64,000 bases of DNA, taken from the NCBI GenBank assembly GCA_900312665.1, contig ONZQ02000003.1, positions 2,729,728 to 2,793,727 of the forward strand, given 5' to 3'. The notes under the pieces are model-generated. The model searched no databases, was not told the DNA's origin, and worked only from the letters and a program-made list of their open reading frames with translations. Position numbers and translations under genes: made by a program. Numbering within the stretch: position 1 is the first letter of the stretch; the number at the start of each line of letters is the position of its first letter. Below, piece by piece: positions 16,485-27,500 of this stretch. This stretch comes from Cephalotrichum gorgonifer (taxonomy: Eukaryota > Ascomycota > Sordariomycetes > Microascales > Microascaceae).

Positions 16485-17175
16485 GATGAATGGATCTCTC
16501 ATCTCTCATCCCAGGCGAGGGGAGAAATTGGAGGTGTGAGGTCCAAAAGGGACGACGACGAGCTGCCGACCGATAAGCGGATACGAGCTTCGGTGGTGAA
16601 AAAAGTACAATGTACACCTACTCCTACTCCATGCAGCTAGCTATCAACCCAACCCCGCCCATATCTGCCTGCTGGCTAACCCCGCATACGTACAATGTAT
16701 CATATGATAGCTGTGCGCCACCCCCCAAAATGAAATTGTGGTCCCTGCGCCTAATCGGGCACTAACTGCCAGAATTCTACTAGGCCGAAATTGTACAAGG
16801 CACCACCATGCTTCTCCTATTCCTTCTTCCTTGTTCCATAGATCTCGAAATCGCTTTCCGCCAACGCTAACTGGACACTCACCCCTGGCGGTATTCCGCG
16901 GCCCCCCGATGGTATTCTGCAGGGAGCCTATTAGCGTAGACACGTATACTTGGACCCGAGATGGAAATAAGCCAGCTTCGATTGGAGGGATTAGCGCGGT
17001 CGGCAACAGAATCGTCGCTCGCTTCTTCTCGCCTCACATGCAGTTGGGTAAGTACAAGTATCGGGTATCGGGTTTTACTCAGTCATCATTAGTATATGTA
17101 GTCCTAGACTACCTCTCCATTATTACCCCGTGGCTCCCGTGGATGTAACTTGTAACATGGCTGTAACCCTCCTCG
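16485..17175. other. Intergenic, promoter side of the regulator gene
   Basis: No coding region is seen. It separates the regulator start from the stop of the FAD oxidase gene on the same strand, and neither the 16-bp palindrome nor its core was seen here. Confidence 0.5.
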
Positions 17176-18631
17176 CTATAGCCTCGGCACCGAATCCAGG
17201 AAGTCGTTCATCTCGCACCTAGGATACTCCGGGTTCTGCGACGCGTCCGGCCGCTCCCGATCCCACGCCCACCTCCCCTCCAGCTCGGGAGACAGCTCAC
17301 CCTCGAGCATCTGTATCACGTACTTTCCAATCACCGGGAAAAACTTGAAACCGTGGAACGAGCCGCAGGTCGCCACGTAGAGCCCCTTTGCTGCAGAGTG
17401 CGGGGAGATGATAAAGTCAGAGGTGGAAGTAAAAGCATCCCTAAGCCCAGAGTTAGTTCGAGGCTCATGTCGTAATTCGTATCGATATGGTTGGAGTGTA
17501 CATACCAGCAGATGCGGAACGTCTTAACCTCCCAATCGGCACTCTTCGGGCCGTACCACAGACGCCTCTGATGCGCGATATCCTCCTTCAACAGCTTGGG
17601 GACATCCCACTGAGAGTAATCCTTCGCAGCTGGAGGTGCCGAGAAGTAGCGGCCCGGCAAGAACTCCCGCGTGTTCGAGAATATCTTCTCTCCCCACCAC
17701 TTAAGCTCTTTGTGCTCCGTGAGCGGAAGGGTGCCAATAAAAGGCTTGCCTGCTCATGAGTGGTCAGTTTTTCCGGCTCGTTTTAGAATCGATATGTGCT
17801 TCAGAAAGGGGGCAACCCACGATGCTTCGCAGTATACCCTTGGAAGCCGACAGGCATCTTCTCATACGGCTTGGCCTGCACTTCGCTGAGCGGAGCCAGC
17901 CCCGTCGTTATTCCAGCGGCCAGGATCCTGTCTCCGGCACGAAGATCGGTGTTACCCGTGCTCGCGGCACTCAGCTCTAGCAATTTCGTGGTGTACGCCC
18001 CGGTGCAGAGAATCACCTTCGACGCCGTCAAGCTGCCGCCTCCGACTGTCTTAATCCCAGCGCAAGCTCCAGAAGCATCAATCTGCAGAGATGCAACGTC
18101 CGCCACCACGTACTTCACTCCGAGCTCCACCGCCCTGCGCGTAACGGCACGCAGACAGTCCCCGGCAGCAGCCCATCCACCCGCCTTGTTGACGAGAACG
18201 TGCTCGGCCCCGGTAAAGTCGGCGTCCTCGAATATTCCACCGTACAGCTTCCGGGCCTCGGAGACAGACAATACGGCAATGTCGTCCTGTCGGCCAAGCT
18301 TCGTATAGTTGTCTACTACGTCCTGGGCGTAGCCGCCTCGGCATATCCAGTAGATGCCGGTCTGGTGGAAGTAAGGCATCCAGAGCGGATCTGTCTTGAA
18401 GACCTGCTGCGCCTCGAGGGCGAGCTTGCAGTACGCGAAGTCATCGTAGTCGGCTCGCACCACCTTGCTCCAGTCCCATGATGCGGCCACGCGCCTCTCG
18501 GCGTCAAACGCGTCCCTATCGACCAGGGTCACCGACGCACCTGGGTACTTCTGGATTAGATGGTATGCGGTAGAGGCGCCGAAGACGCCGGCACCGACGA
18601 TGAGATAGGACGGCTTGCTGGAAGGGGCCAT
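17176..18631 (-). CDS. FAD-dependent amine oxidase of the sarcosine oxidase/amadoriase family
   Basis: Three exons, 17821-18631, 17506-17749 and 17176-17440, give 439 residues. The N-terminal GAGVFG motif binds FAD; KVVRADYDD and the C-terminal CGSFHGFKFFP block are typical of monomeric sarcosine oxidases and fructosyl-amino-acid oxidases. C377 in that block is at the position of the cysteine that holds FAD covalently. In this cluster the likely substrate is sarcosine (N-methylglycine), giving glycine, formaldehyde and hydrogen peroxide; an Amadori product or another N-methyl amino acid cannot be excluded by sequence. The protein ends PRL, a weak variant of the peroxisomal PTS1, common in this family. 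It is divergently transcribed from the Rieske gene across a 1.06-kb shared promoter. Confidence 0.88.
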
Positions 18632-19030
18632 GGTGGGGATAGAGAAGAAACGATTCGCTCGCTGGAAATGCTGGTATGTAAGGTTTCTCCTCCTGCAAGC
18701 AACCTAGAAGAACGCGAGGGCGGTATCACACGTCGTAAGCGGTATATATATGCCGGGTGTGGGGCATGCCAAGCTAGAGGAGATAGATCGGAGATGCTTT
18801 TGAAATCCACGCTATTCCCCAGAGCGACATGACAACTTAATAGTCGTACTAGACAATGATCTTCTAGTTGGTTAGTGTCGCCCTTAGAACGAACATGGGC
18901 CCACAAGACCAATCAGTCGGCACCTTTCGCGGCAAACACCGATCGTGGCCGCTACCGGAAAGGCGTACAGATACAACTAGCGATACGCTTATCCCCACAC
19001 CCACTAGTACCGATAACGGCTGCGGTGTCC

Positions 19031-19126
19031 AAAATATGACACTTAGAAATACCTAGGCGTCGTATATATGACACTTAAAAACAACCCAAGGGCGTCACCA
19101 TGACACGTCACGCGCCGGACTTGGGT
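19031..19126. repeat. Three 32-bp imperfect direct repeats carrying TGACAC
   Basis: TGACAC occurs at 19037, 19069 and 19101, exactly 32 bases apart; the first two units share ATATGACACTTA and most of the remaining bases. Weaker relatives follow at about 19132 (GGACAC) and 19163 (TGACTA). The spacing is about three turns of the helix, as in arrays of operator sites on one DNA face. Confidence 0.65.
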
Positions 19127-19318
19127 GGGCCGGACACATTCGAAAGCCCGAAGGAATAACCATGACTAGGCCGATATCAGATCCATTACCGGCCTTCTCG
19201 GAGCCACGCCCGAAGGCTTGCATATCTTTAACCGTGCATAACAATACCGGCAAGTTTCAGTGTCAACCAACCACACCACCGCGTGCGATAAGCCACCGGC
19301 CGGGAACTTGCCCAAATG

Positions 19319-19334
19319 CCGATCACGTGATCGG
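19319..19334. promoter_or_regulatory. Perfect 16-bp palindrome CCGATCACGTGATCGG, copy 2
   Basis: Identical to copy 1 at 12725 and preceded by the same AATG in the direction of the Rieske gene. It ends 358 bases upstream of the Rieske ATG and about 690 bases from the start of the divergent FAD oxidase gene, so it could serve both. Confidence 0.7.
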
Positions 19335-19692
19335 GCCCGATCGTGTAAGTGGCTATCTGAGATGGAATCGGGCTTCTAGCTGTAGCGAGACGCTTTCCTT
19401 GTCCGGGACTCAGGGGCTAGACCGTCGGGTCAGGTTCCCATCTGAAGATATTGCGAAGGGGGGGTGCGTGCGCGCTACAATACGCTTCGGCCGGTGCGAT
19501 GACCTCTAGGCTGGTCACTATCTATTACTCTACCTACGTAGGTATATAGAAGGATGGGGCGCGCCTTCGTTCCTGGTATTTAAGCTAGTGATTCTATAGA
19601 CCAAACCCAAATACAACCTGCAGTGTATAATCTGACACTGCATTCTCATTCTCATATTAGCTCATCATCCTATCCTTATCTATTACATTATA

Positions 19693-21069
19693 ATGTCTAT
19701 GTTGAAGAGCTACTTCGGCCTCGGAGGAGCCGCCGCTCCCGCTCCCGTGGAAGATGGCAAGTCTGCAGTTAGGGCCCTGCCAGCTTCATGGTACACATCT
19801 GCCGAGATGTATGAGCTGGAGAGACGTGCCATCTTTTCTCGGAAATGGCTCCTCACCACACACAAGGCCCGCGTTCCCAAGGCGGGGGACTGGGTCCGAT
19901 ACGACGTCGCGGGCTACCAGTTCATCATCGTCCAGGACCGCAGTGGCAAGATCAACGCCTTCCACAACATCTGCAGACACCGAGCCTTCCCCATTGTGAC
20001 CGCCGCCGAGGGAAACAGCTCCATATTCTCGTGCAAATACCACGGGTGGTCATACGGCCTGAGCGGCAACCTCGCCAAGGCCCCGGGTTACCAGGACCTG
20101 GAGGGCTTCGACAAGTCCAAGAACAATCTGCTCCCGCTTCACGTGCACGTCGACACGAACGGATACATCTGGGTCAACATGGATGCCGGCGAGGAGCCCG
20201 AGATCCCCTGGAGCAAGGACTTTGCGGGCGTCGATGAGCAGCCCAGGTTTGAGCATTACAACTTCGAGGACTACGTTTTCGACCACACCTGGGAGATGGA
20301 GGGCGAGTACAACTGGAAGATCCTGGCCGACAACTACAACGAGTGCTACCACTGCAAGACTACGCACCCCGACATCCCCAAGATTGCCGACCTCAACTCC
20401 TACTACGTCAAGACCAAGGACATGCACATTCAGCACTTTGGGAACCCCACCTCAGACCAAATCGACAACGGCTTCCGCGTCGCCAGCACTTACTTCTGGC
20501 CCAACGCCTCGCTGAACGTCTCGTAAGTGTTCATTCCATCCTCATACCCAAGGCCCAGATGTTGAAATCACATACATGAAAATCGACTAACGCCCGCGCC
20601 CTCTCAAAGGCCGCACTTCTTCTTCATTCAGCGCTTCGTCCCTAGCGGCCCCACCAAGTCGACGATGAAGTACGAGGTCTACAGGAACAAGAACTCCAGC
20701 GACGCAGACTTCAAGGTCATCGACGACATGTACAAGCGCATCATGTCCGAGGACAAGGTCCTCTGCTCCAACGCCCAGAAGAACCTCAGCGCGGGAGTCT
20801 TCGTCAACGGCGAGATGCACCCCAAGATGGAGCAGGGCCCGCTCTACTTCCAGAAGACGGTGCGCGAGGTCGTCAGGGAGCACTTCGAGAAGGAGCAGGC
20901 CGCCGGCGCCGAGATCTGGCCCGCGCAGATGCGGGTGCCGAAGACGGCGACCGCCAGCCAGAGCGACACTAACTTCTGCTCCGCCGTGGACTGCTGTCGG
21001 AACAACACCGGCGGGGGAAGCATGGATGCGAAGAAGGATATGCTTCTTGCTACGGAGATTACTGCCTAA
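19693..21069 (+). CDS. Rieske non-haem iron monooxygenase, choline/glycine-betaine monooxygenase-like
   Basis: Two exons, 19693-20522 and 20610-21069, give 429 residues, about the size of plant choline monooxygenase (near 440). The Rieske cluster is C94-x-H96-x17-C114-x2-H117. The mononuclear iron site is in DNYNECYHCKTTH with H220 and H225, and E217 at the bridging acid position. The family hydroxylates quaternary N-methyl compounds: choline to betaine aldehyde (plant CMO) or glycine betaine to dimethylglycine (bacterial GbcA). Neighbours that use dimethylglycine and sarcosine favour the betaine-demethylase role; this is inference. The reaction needs a ferredoxin-type reductase, and none is visible in this window. 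No targeting peptide is obvious. Confidence 0.9.
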
Positions 21070-21415
21070 TACGCCGGTGCTTGAGGGAACGAAGGGCAAG
21101 ACAAGATTGGGATAAATATTTCTTTTGTGGTATTTCTTTTTCATAGCAAGCCTTCAATTTTACGAATGATCCTTGGTTACAATAATAGGTGCTCAGGCGA
21201 TCCCGCTGCATATATTGCCGTAGAGAATAGGGGGCAAGGGATAGCTGTTCTGAGAAAATGTTGCCATTCATTGCCCTTAGCTTTCGGATGTGTAATGGGG
21301 TATTATTATGAAAATGGTAGGTTCACAGAGTAGCATTCTACAGCCCGTAATGGTGTAACAATCTGCCTCCTCCGGCACGTCCTGTCTTCGTCACTTATGG
21401 CGATACTTCTCCCAA
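21070..21415. other. Short intergenic gap between convergent genes
   Basis: AT-rich 3' flank shared by the Rieske gene and the HET gene. No feature is seen. Confidence 0.5.
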
Positions 21416-23654
21416 CTAACAGAGCTTGAAGCTCTCAAGTTCGATCCCTCTTTCTTCAAGCGACTCCGGAAGCAGTCTTGGATCACTATGGATAACCTCT
21501 CCGTTAAGTTCGTTCTGGTAACAGGCCCATATAGCCGGCCCACCAGGCTCCCTCTCCGTCTCCAGGGCTTGCCAGGGTGGCGACAGGGGAGGTAGCCGCG
21601 GATCTTCGGAAGTCAAGATATCGGTGTGGTGATTTCGAAACTGGTGTAGTCCGAAGCCTGATGAATCCTTATCGACCTCCACAGCCCAACAATCCGGCAG
21701 TGGTCCCAGGATGCCGGTTGCGTCGTCCATCCCCTGAATATAGCACTCTCCCACTACACGATGTCGGCCGTCGGGGGCTTCCCGGAGTACTATCAACGAA
21801 TTGGATCCTAGTATCGAGCATGCCACGTCGCCTGTCGTTCCATGTTAGCATTCATAATGCTTTTTGTTCACCTACCAGACATGGCTTCTTACCTGCCATC
21901 ACCCCTGGGGGACCAAGCCCGATATATCCTTCATCGGTCGTTACGAAGCACCGCGACTTGGTGAACACAGTGGTCCAATATACCTCCCCATCATGGGCGA
22001 TGTCATCTGTCTGCAACGGCTCGGAGGTGTTGTGCAATCTGTCTAGGAAAAATTCTCGCCACGTGGCCAAGGTGCCTGCAGTCCCGCAGGGGAACCTCTC
22101 CCGCACATATCCCAGCCGGAGCGTCAACAAGAACGCGTCCAGCAGCGAGCCGCCCGCGGCATACGCCTCCGTCAACAGCCCGGCCGGCGCCCACGTCCGC
22201 ACATGCTCCAACGCAGCCAGCGGTGTGTCCGGACAGAAGGCACTGGCCTCTCGGATCCTGCCTACCCTCCGGCCTAGGACCTCTAGCGTATCGGGCTCGA
22301 TGAAACGGTGGTGGGACCGCGAGATTCCGCTTGCGAAAGTGAAGGCCGATAATAGATTGCTCTTGCGGCTGACAGACCAATCCGGAACCCACGAGGGCCA
22401 GGGGGTCGAGGGGCCGAGTAGCTCGCAGTCCTGCAGTAGCACCAGCCGATTGGTGTGCTCCAGGGCAGCCAGGAACGCATTCTTGAAAACCTCGGATATC
22501 GGAAGCTGGTAGTCGGGCTGGATTCTCCGAGAGAACCCTGGGGGAGTTATGCCTAGGACGCCGTAGACCTTGTCGCGGAGGTCAGAGCACTGTTGTCTCC
22601 TCATCATGTTTAAGATGAGGAAGAGCGAGATGTCTGAATGCTTCCACGTTAGGGTCCTTATGTGGTTGAACCGGTCTCGGAGCCCGGGGGCGATGTCGTG
22701 CTTGGTGCCGAGGCATATGATGGCGCGCACGAAGTTACGCCAGGGAGCTTCGTGTGGACCACAGATGACCACGGCCTGGGGGTTCGCGAGGATCACTTCC
22801 TGAGTGACCCAGACTCGCTCAAAGTACGGCCTCCAGAAGAGGGCCTGGATCGCGTCCCAGGTGGAAGCCGAGTACGGGAGGGGAACCTCGGCGCGATACC
22901 ACCTCTTCTCGACCGCGTCGGGGGAGGCGAAGCGAGCTGTATTGATCGAGATTTCCACCTGGCTACCTAGGTAGTCGAGTGTCGACATGGCCTCGCCACT
23001 GTCCGGGCTCTCCGGGCCTAGCCAGATGAGAACGCGGCGTGCCATGGTGTAGAGGGCCGCCATACGCAGGACTTGGTGGTTCCTTTCGGCCTTGTCTTCT
23101 TGATTTATGCATATTGCGTCGATCCACAATGTGCGGGCCTCGTCTGGAAGCCGTAGGGACGTGAGAGCCTCCGCGAGATTGCGAGTGATCCGCAGGGGCA
23201 GGAAGTCTGGAGGTGGACCGTTGTGTGGTCCGGAGACGGAGTTCGAATGTGCGCCGGCGTTTGCTACGAGGGCAAATTGGTGGTCGGCTGCGGAACCCCA
23301 GACGTAGGAAAGGGCCTCGTATGCTGGGACCGGGCCTGCGGGTTGCGGAGGCGGAGGGGGTTCAAATTGGGTATGGTCGAATTGGGGGTCGGGATGGGAC
23401 CATGAGATTGTCTCGGTGGCCTCGTGCTCGAACATAAGGCGGTACTCGTGAGTCTGCGTGGCACTCCATCCCTCGGGCAGGGTTTTCTGGATCTCAGATA
23501 TGTCGTATGAACCTGACACAATGCCCGGCGGTAGGTCGGGAAGGGAAGTGTGCCTGATGATGCATTGCAGAGGGTCGTCAACGCCTCCCGGGAGGAGAGA
23601 CAGTAGTCTGATATCTTCTCGGGGGTTTTCTAGAGGACGGTATATGAAAGCCAT
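21416..23654 (-). CDS. HET-domain (heterokaryon incompatibility) protein
   Basis: Two exons, 21893-23654 and 21416-21831, give 725 residues from the ATG at 23654. The HET hallmarks are present: YEALSYVWG (112-120), LWIDAICINQ (about 177-186) and the MARRVLIWLGP block. A Pro-rich stretch precedes the domain. The remainder is the usual variable alpha-helical region, and the C-terminal exon has the GECYIQGMDD motif typical of HET proteins. HET domains drive programmed cell death in non-self recognition between fungal strands. No NLR, patatin or other partner domain is fused. Its partner, if any, is not obvious next door. Confidence 0.92.
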
Positions 23655-24582
23655 CGTCTTATCCGTTGACGGACACACGGCTCAGAGTCATGTACGGGCG
23701 TCGAGAAATATGTCGGCGGTGGTCTAGTTCGCGCAATAGAGAGCTTGGCCCGAACATCGTCGCCGGACTACGGAGACGACACGAGTGCATCTCGATAGCA
23801 GCAGGGCTCTTATAGTCAAGCGCCATCACCGTTGTGGGCAAATACACCAATATGGTGTAAATGGGAGTGAGGCGAAAGTGCACAAAAGAAGTGAGGCAAC
23901 GTGCAGCACAGAGGGGGCGGGCTTAGAGTGAGGTGAGTTTGTAATTGGGTCAGTTGTAAAGTGTACAAATCAATCCAGCTTTTCATTGGGTGTTGGCGAC
24001 AGACATCGCGATGGTACATGTAGGTCCAGATAGCCGGCCATGCTGCGAGAGAAGGAAGCCATGGCTCACTTTTGGGTTTGGAACTTCGTACCAGCTGGAA
24101 AATAAGGCTACTCTCTTTTAAGAGTGCCGCGTAAATTAAAGTCGGCTTCCTTCACAGTAGTCGAAGGCCTGAATGATTCCTCTTTAAACAATCGCCAACC
24201 ACACAAGAACCCGCCAGTAACCTACCCATACCTATGCCTTATGCTCCCCGCTTTCTTCAGCCGTTACTTCTTATACAAGACCTACATATTAAAGTCTACC
24301 TACATGTGGCTTGGGCTGAGAATTCGCCAATACGGGAATGATCTCACTTGTACAGCCCCCGGTCTAATGCAATGTCCGACAGCACTGCCGCCTGCAGTGT
24401 AACTCTCTACATGAGGGTCTTCATCTTACTAAGCACGCGGGGAAGGCCTCCCTCCCAACCTCCTGTTTGCACCAGGCTGCGGCTTTGGCAGAACTGACTC
24501 AACTGCACAAATAATACTAGTCTGTCTTGCGCAGCTAACAGTCAAGGCGCGATCGAGCGCTTAAGACACCTTCGAGCTAGCC
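23655..24582. other. Divergent intergenic region between the HET gene and the ubiquitin-like/CorA-like gene
   Basis: No coding sequence is seen. The two flanking genes are transcribed away from it. Confidence 0.5.
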
Positions 24583-27500
24583 ATGTCTGAAGACACGACG
24601 GTAGAGCAGCCAAGCGGGCAATACGTGCCACCAACGGTCGAGGATGATACCTCTCCAGGACCTCCCGAGATCTCACAGGTGGACGGAGGCACCATTCCTC
24701 TCGATGCTGATATCCCGGCGGCCAGCAATGCCGACGAAGATGGTAAAGCACCAATCAAACTAAAAGATGCTGTGGGGAGAAACTTCACCCTCCCATGGCA
24801 CCTTGTCAATACCTGGAAAGTGAGTTGCCGAACCTACTCTGCCTGGCCGCGCCGGCAAATGTGAATCCACTGCTCATTCGAACGCATTTGCGACCCTAGG
24901 GAGTCTCCGGCCTCCTAAACGAGGCCTTCGAGGCGGTGGAAGTCATTGGTCCGCAGGTTGTGAGGGGCCAATATGACTTGATGGGGCCTAACGGCGAAAT
25001 AATCCTGCCCTCAGTCTGGGAGCATCTTGTCCAGCCGGGGTGGTCAGTCAGCATGGCGATGTGGCCGCTTAGCACCATGCCTAGTGGACCACCTCCCCCG
25101 CCCGCATTCATTCCCAGGCCACCACCTCCGACTATGCCCCGGCCGCCAAGGCCGGCTCAATATGGTTCTGGGCACGACGACATCCCGTCATCTAAAGAAG
25201 GCTTTGCGGGATCGTCCGCCATTCCAAGAAAGGGAAAGAAGAGCCTGTCGTTTTTCCGGAAAACCTTACCCCAACGATCGTCGTGGTCCTCCTCGTCGTC
25301 GTCACCATCCTCGCGATCCCCATCGCCCTATTCGGGTCATTCAGGTGGTGTTCGGCCCTGGACTAAGCTGAGCAGGAGCAAGGCAACCCATACGGCAGCC
25401 AGTCGAGGCGACGTGAATCTTAAGCTCGGTCTGCTCCACGGAACGAGGTCGCGGAGGCGTGCGCTGTCACCGGCCGTATCGGTTTCGTCGTCAGGCTCGT
25501 CGGTCTCAAAGTACAAAGCAAGGCATGGAGCAAGACATGGGGCAAGGCATGGAGTAAGGCATGGGGCAACGGATTGGGCATGGCGTAGAGAAAGGCATAG
25601 GGGCTCAACCGACAGTGACACCGGATCATCTGACGCGGAGAGTGAAGTCCCAGAGAGAATACGAAAGCTCTTCGCCCACGGCAATTCAGATAAGCGGCTG
25701 GTCGTGGCTTGCAAGGTCCAGGATAGGCTTGTCCGACGACCGACTCAACCTCTGAATGGCACCGATACGCAGGCCATCCCGCCGGAACGGCTGGTTATCT
25801 CGTCGGCTCGTACTTTTTGGGAGGGCCCCGAAAAAGTCAGTCTGGCTACCCTAGAACTGATTGCACAGAAAGTGAAGCCGCCACTGCCAGGCGGCCAGAA
25901 CAGTTCATCTGCCGGAGGAGACCATTCGACGTGGCTGTATGTGCTCCTATAGTGTGTAGGGTACGGTGGGATACAATGCTGACTTGGGTGGGATCTTGAT
26001 TAGACACGTCAGGAGGAACCCGATGAATTTTCACGACTTTGAAGTAGGTTATATGCCCCGACCTGTTTACTATTAATCGCCACCGTGGCTCATACAGATT
26101 TCTTGCGCAGGACATTGCTCAATTCGACTTAGCCAAGGATCGGGCAACGTCGAGTGTCATCGGCCACCTCCTCCGTCGCATAAAGGCTGAAAAGCTGGAC
26201 GACGACTGGTACATCAGACCCGCAACCATACTGAGGTGCGACACCAAGGTCGGAGAAACTCCTGCGGCCTCGGCAATCTTTGTGTCCATTCCGTATCTTA
26301 GTCCTGGTCCCTATAAAGGTGGACCTGACACGAGTAAATCCGAGGGCATCTGCCCGCCCCGGAGATTACACGAGGCCTTCAACATGCTCAGCGCCTCCAC
26401 GGACCGAGATAAAGACCAGGAGTTCAGGAGGAACGAGGGACAGGCAACGGATCAAGTCCTCTGGGTGCGACAGGTCTGGATGCTCATCACGGAGTCAGGT
26501 GAGGTTATCCATGAAAACGGCACGCGGTATATGGCGTGTACGACCATGTTAAATGTTAACACTCTTCTTCGAAATAGGGCTACTCACATACGGGAATATT
26601 AGTAGGAAAGACCTCGAAGGCAATAGTATCGCCGTGAGGGAGCCAACCGGACAAGGTAAAGAAGGGGAAACCGTCATTCAGTTCATGGATGAGGAGAGAA
26701 AACTCTATTACTCGTTGTTGAGCAACTGTAAAAGCTTCTACGTGAGTATCAACCCCTTTAGCCAGTATTGATTACATATAAGTCCCAAGTGACTTATTCT
26801 CGCTTAGGAGCTGCACATCGAGGTCAGAAACCAGCTGTCTAGGGCGGGAAGGGATGTTGATGACGCCGATATCCAGCTCGAGGTATTAGAAGGAGAAGCA
26901 ATCACTGCTGCGACGTGGTCTAGCTTGCTGAAGGGGACTGACATCCCCCTGATAAAAATCTCTGTCACATCGTCACCACTCTACTCCGATGGTTCGAGTT
27001 ATGAATCAAGCGATGAACGGTCGTCCTACCTCGGGATCAGCAGCCGCCGATCGACATCCGCCCCTGGCTCATCGAGCGGGTCGGAGAGGGTCGGCCGACG
27101 CGAACGCACCATCGTTATCTCGGGGTATCGCTCGCGACGACGTAGAAGGTTCATCCCAGACGCGGATCTTCCAGCATTTCTGTCCATTCCCGAGCCGGAG
27201 AAAAATGAAGAACCCAAAGGTAAGTACTTCTTATCATCCTAGCCAGCCGCAACGATCCTAACAAAGCCAGATTCCCTTCCAAATGTCCCCGAGCTAAACA
27301 GAAAGGTGCCCCCGTTCTTGGCCTGGTCCAGCACCGATAAATCAAGGTCAGTTACGGAGGGGTTCAAGGAGGGGGTTGGCCTCACTGAAGCTGCTCTTCT
27401 TCACTTGGACAAGTTTCCACGCTCGAGCAGGCCGCTGCAAGACCTTTACGATGCCTTCGGCGAGAACGTTTATGAAGGAATGCGACAATGCTCGCTCGAA

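Larger units (their letters stand above)
18632..19692. promoter_or_regulatory. Divergent promoter between the FAD oxidase and the Rieske oxygenase
   Basis: The two start codons point away from each other across this 1.06-kb region, allowing co-regulation. It contains a 32-bp phased repeat (19031-19126) and the second copy of the 16-bp palindrome (19319-19334). A TATTTAAG element at 19578 may act as a TATA-like box for the Rieske gene. Confidence 0.6.

Noticed and set aside
17176..18631. Calling the FAD enzyme an amadoriase with certainty
   Set aside because: The sarcosine oxidase and amadoriase families share these motifs; only context favours sarcosine, so the call is left at family level.
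21577..22512. A 311-codon plus-strand frame
   Set aside because: It is antisense to the HET gene and shows no motifs.
26280..26771. Two separate small genes
   Set aside because: Splice signals and phase join them as exons 4 and 5 of the ubiquitin-like/CorA-like gene, removing the intron at 26499-26577.
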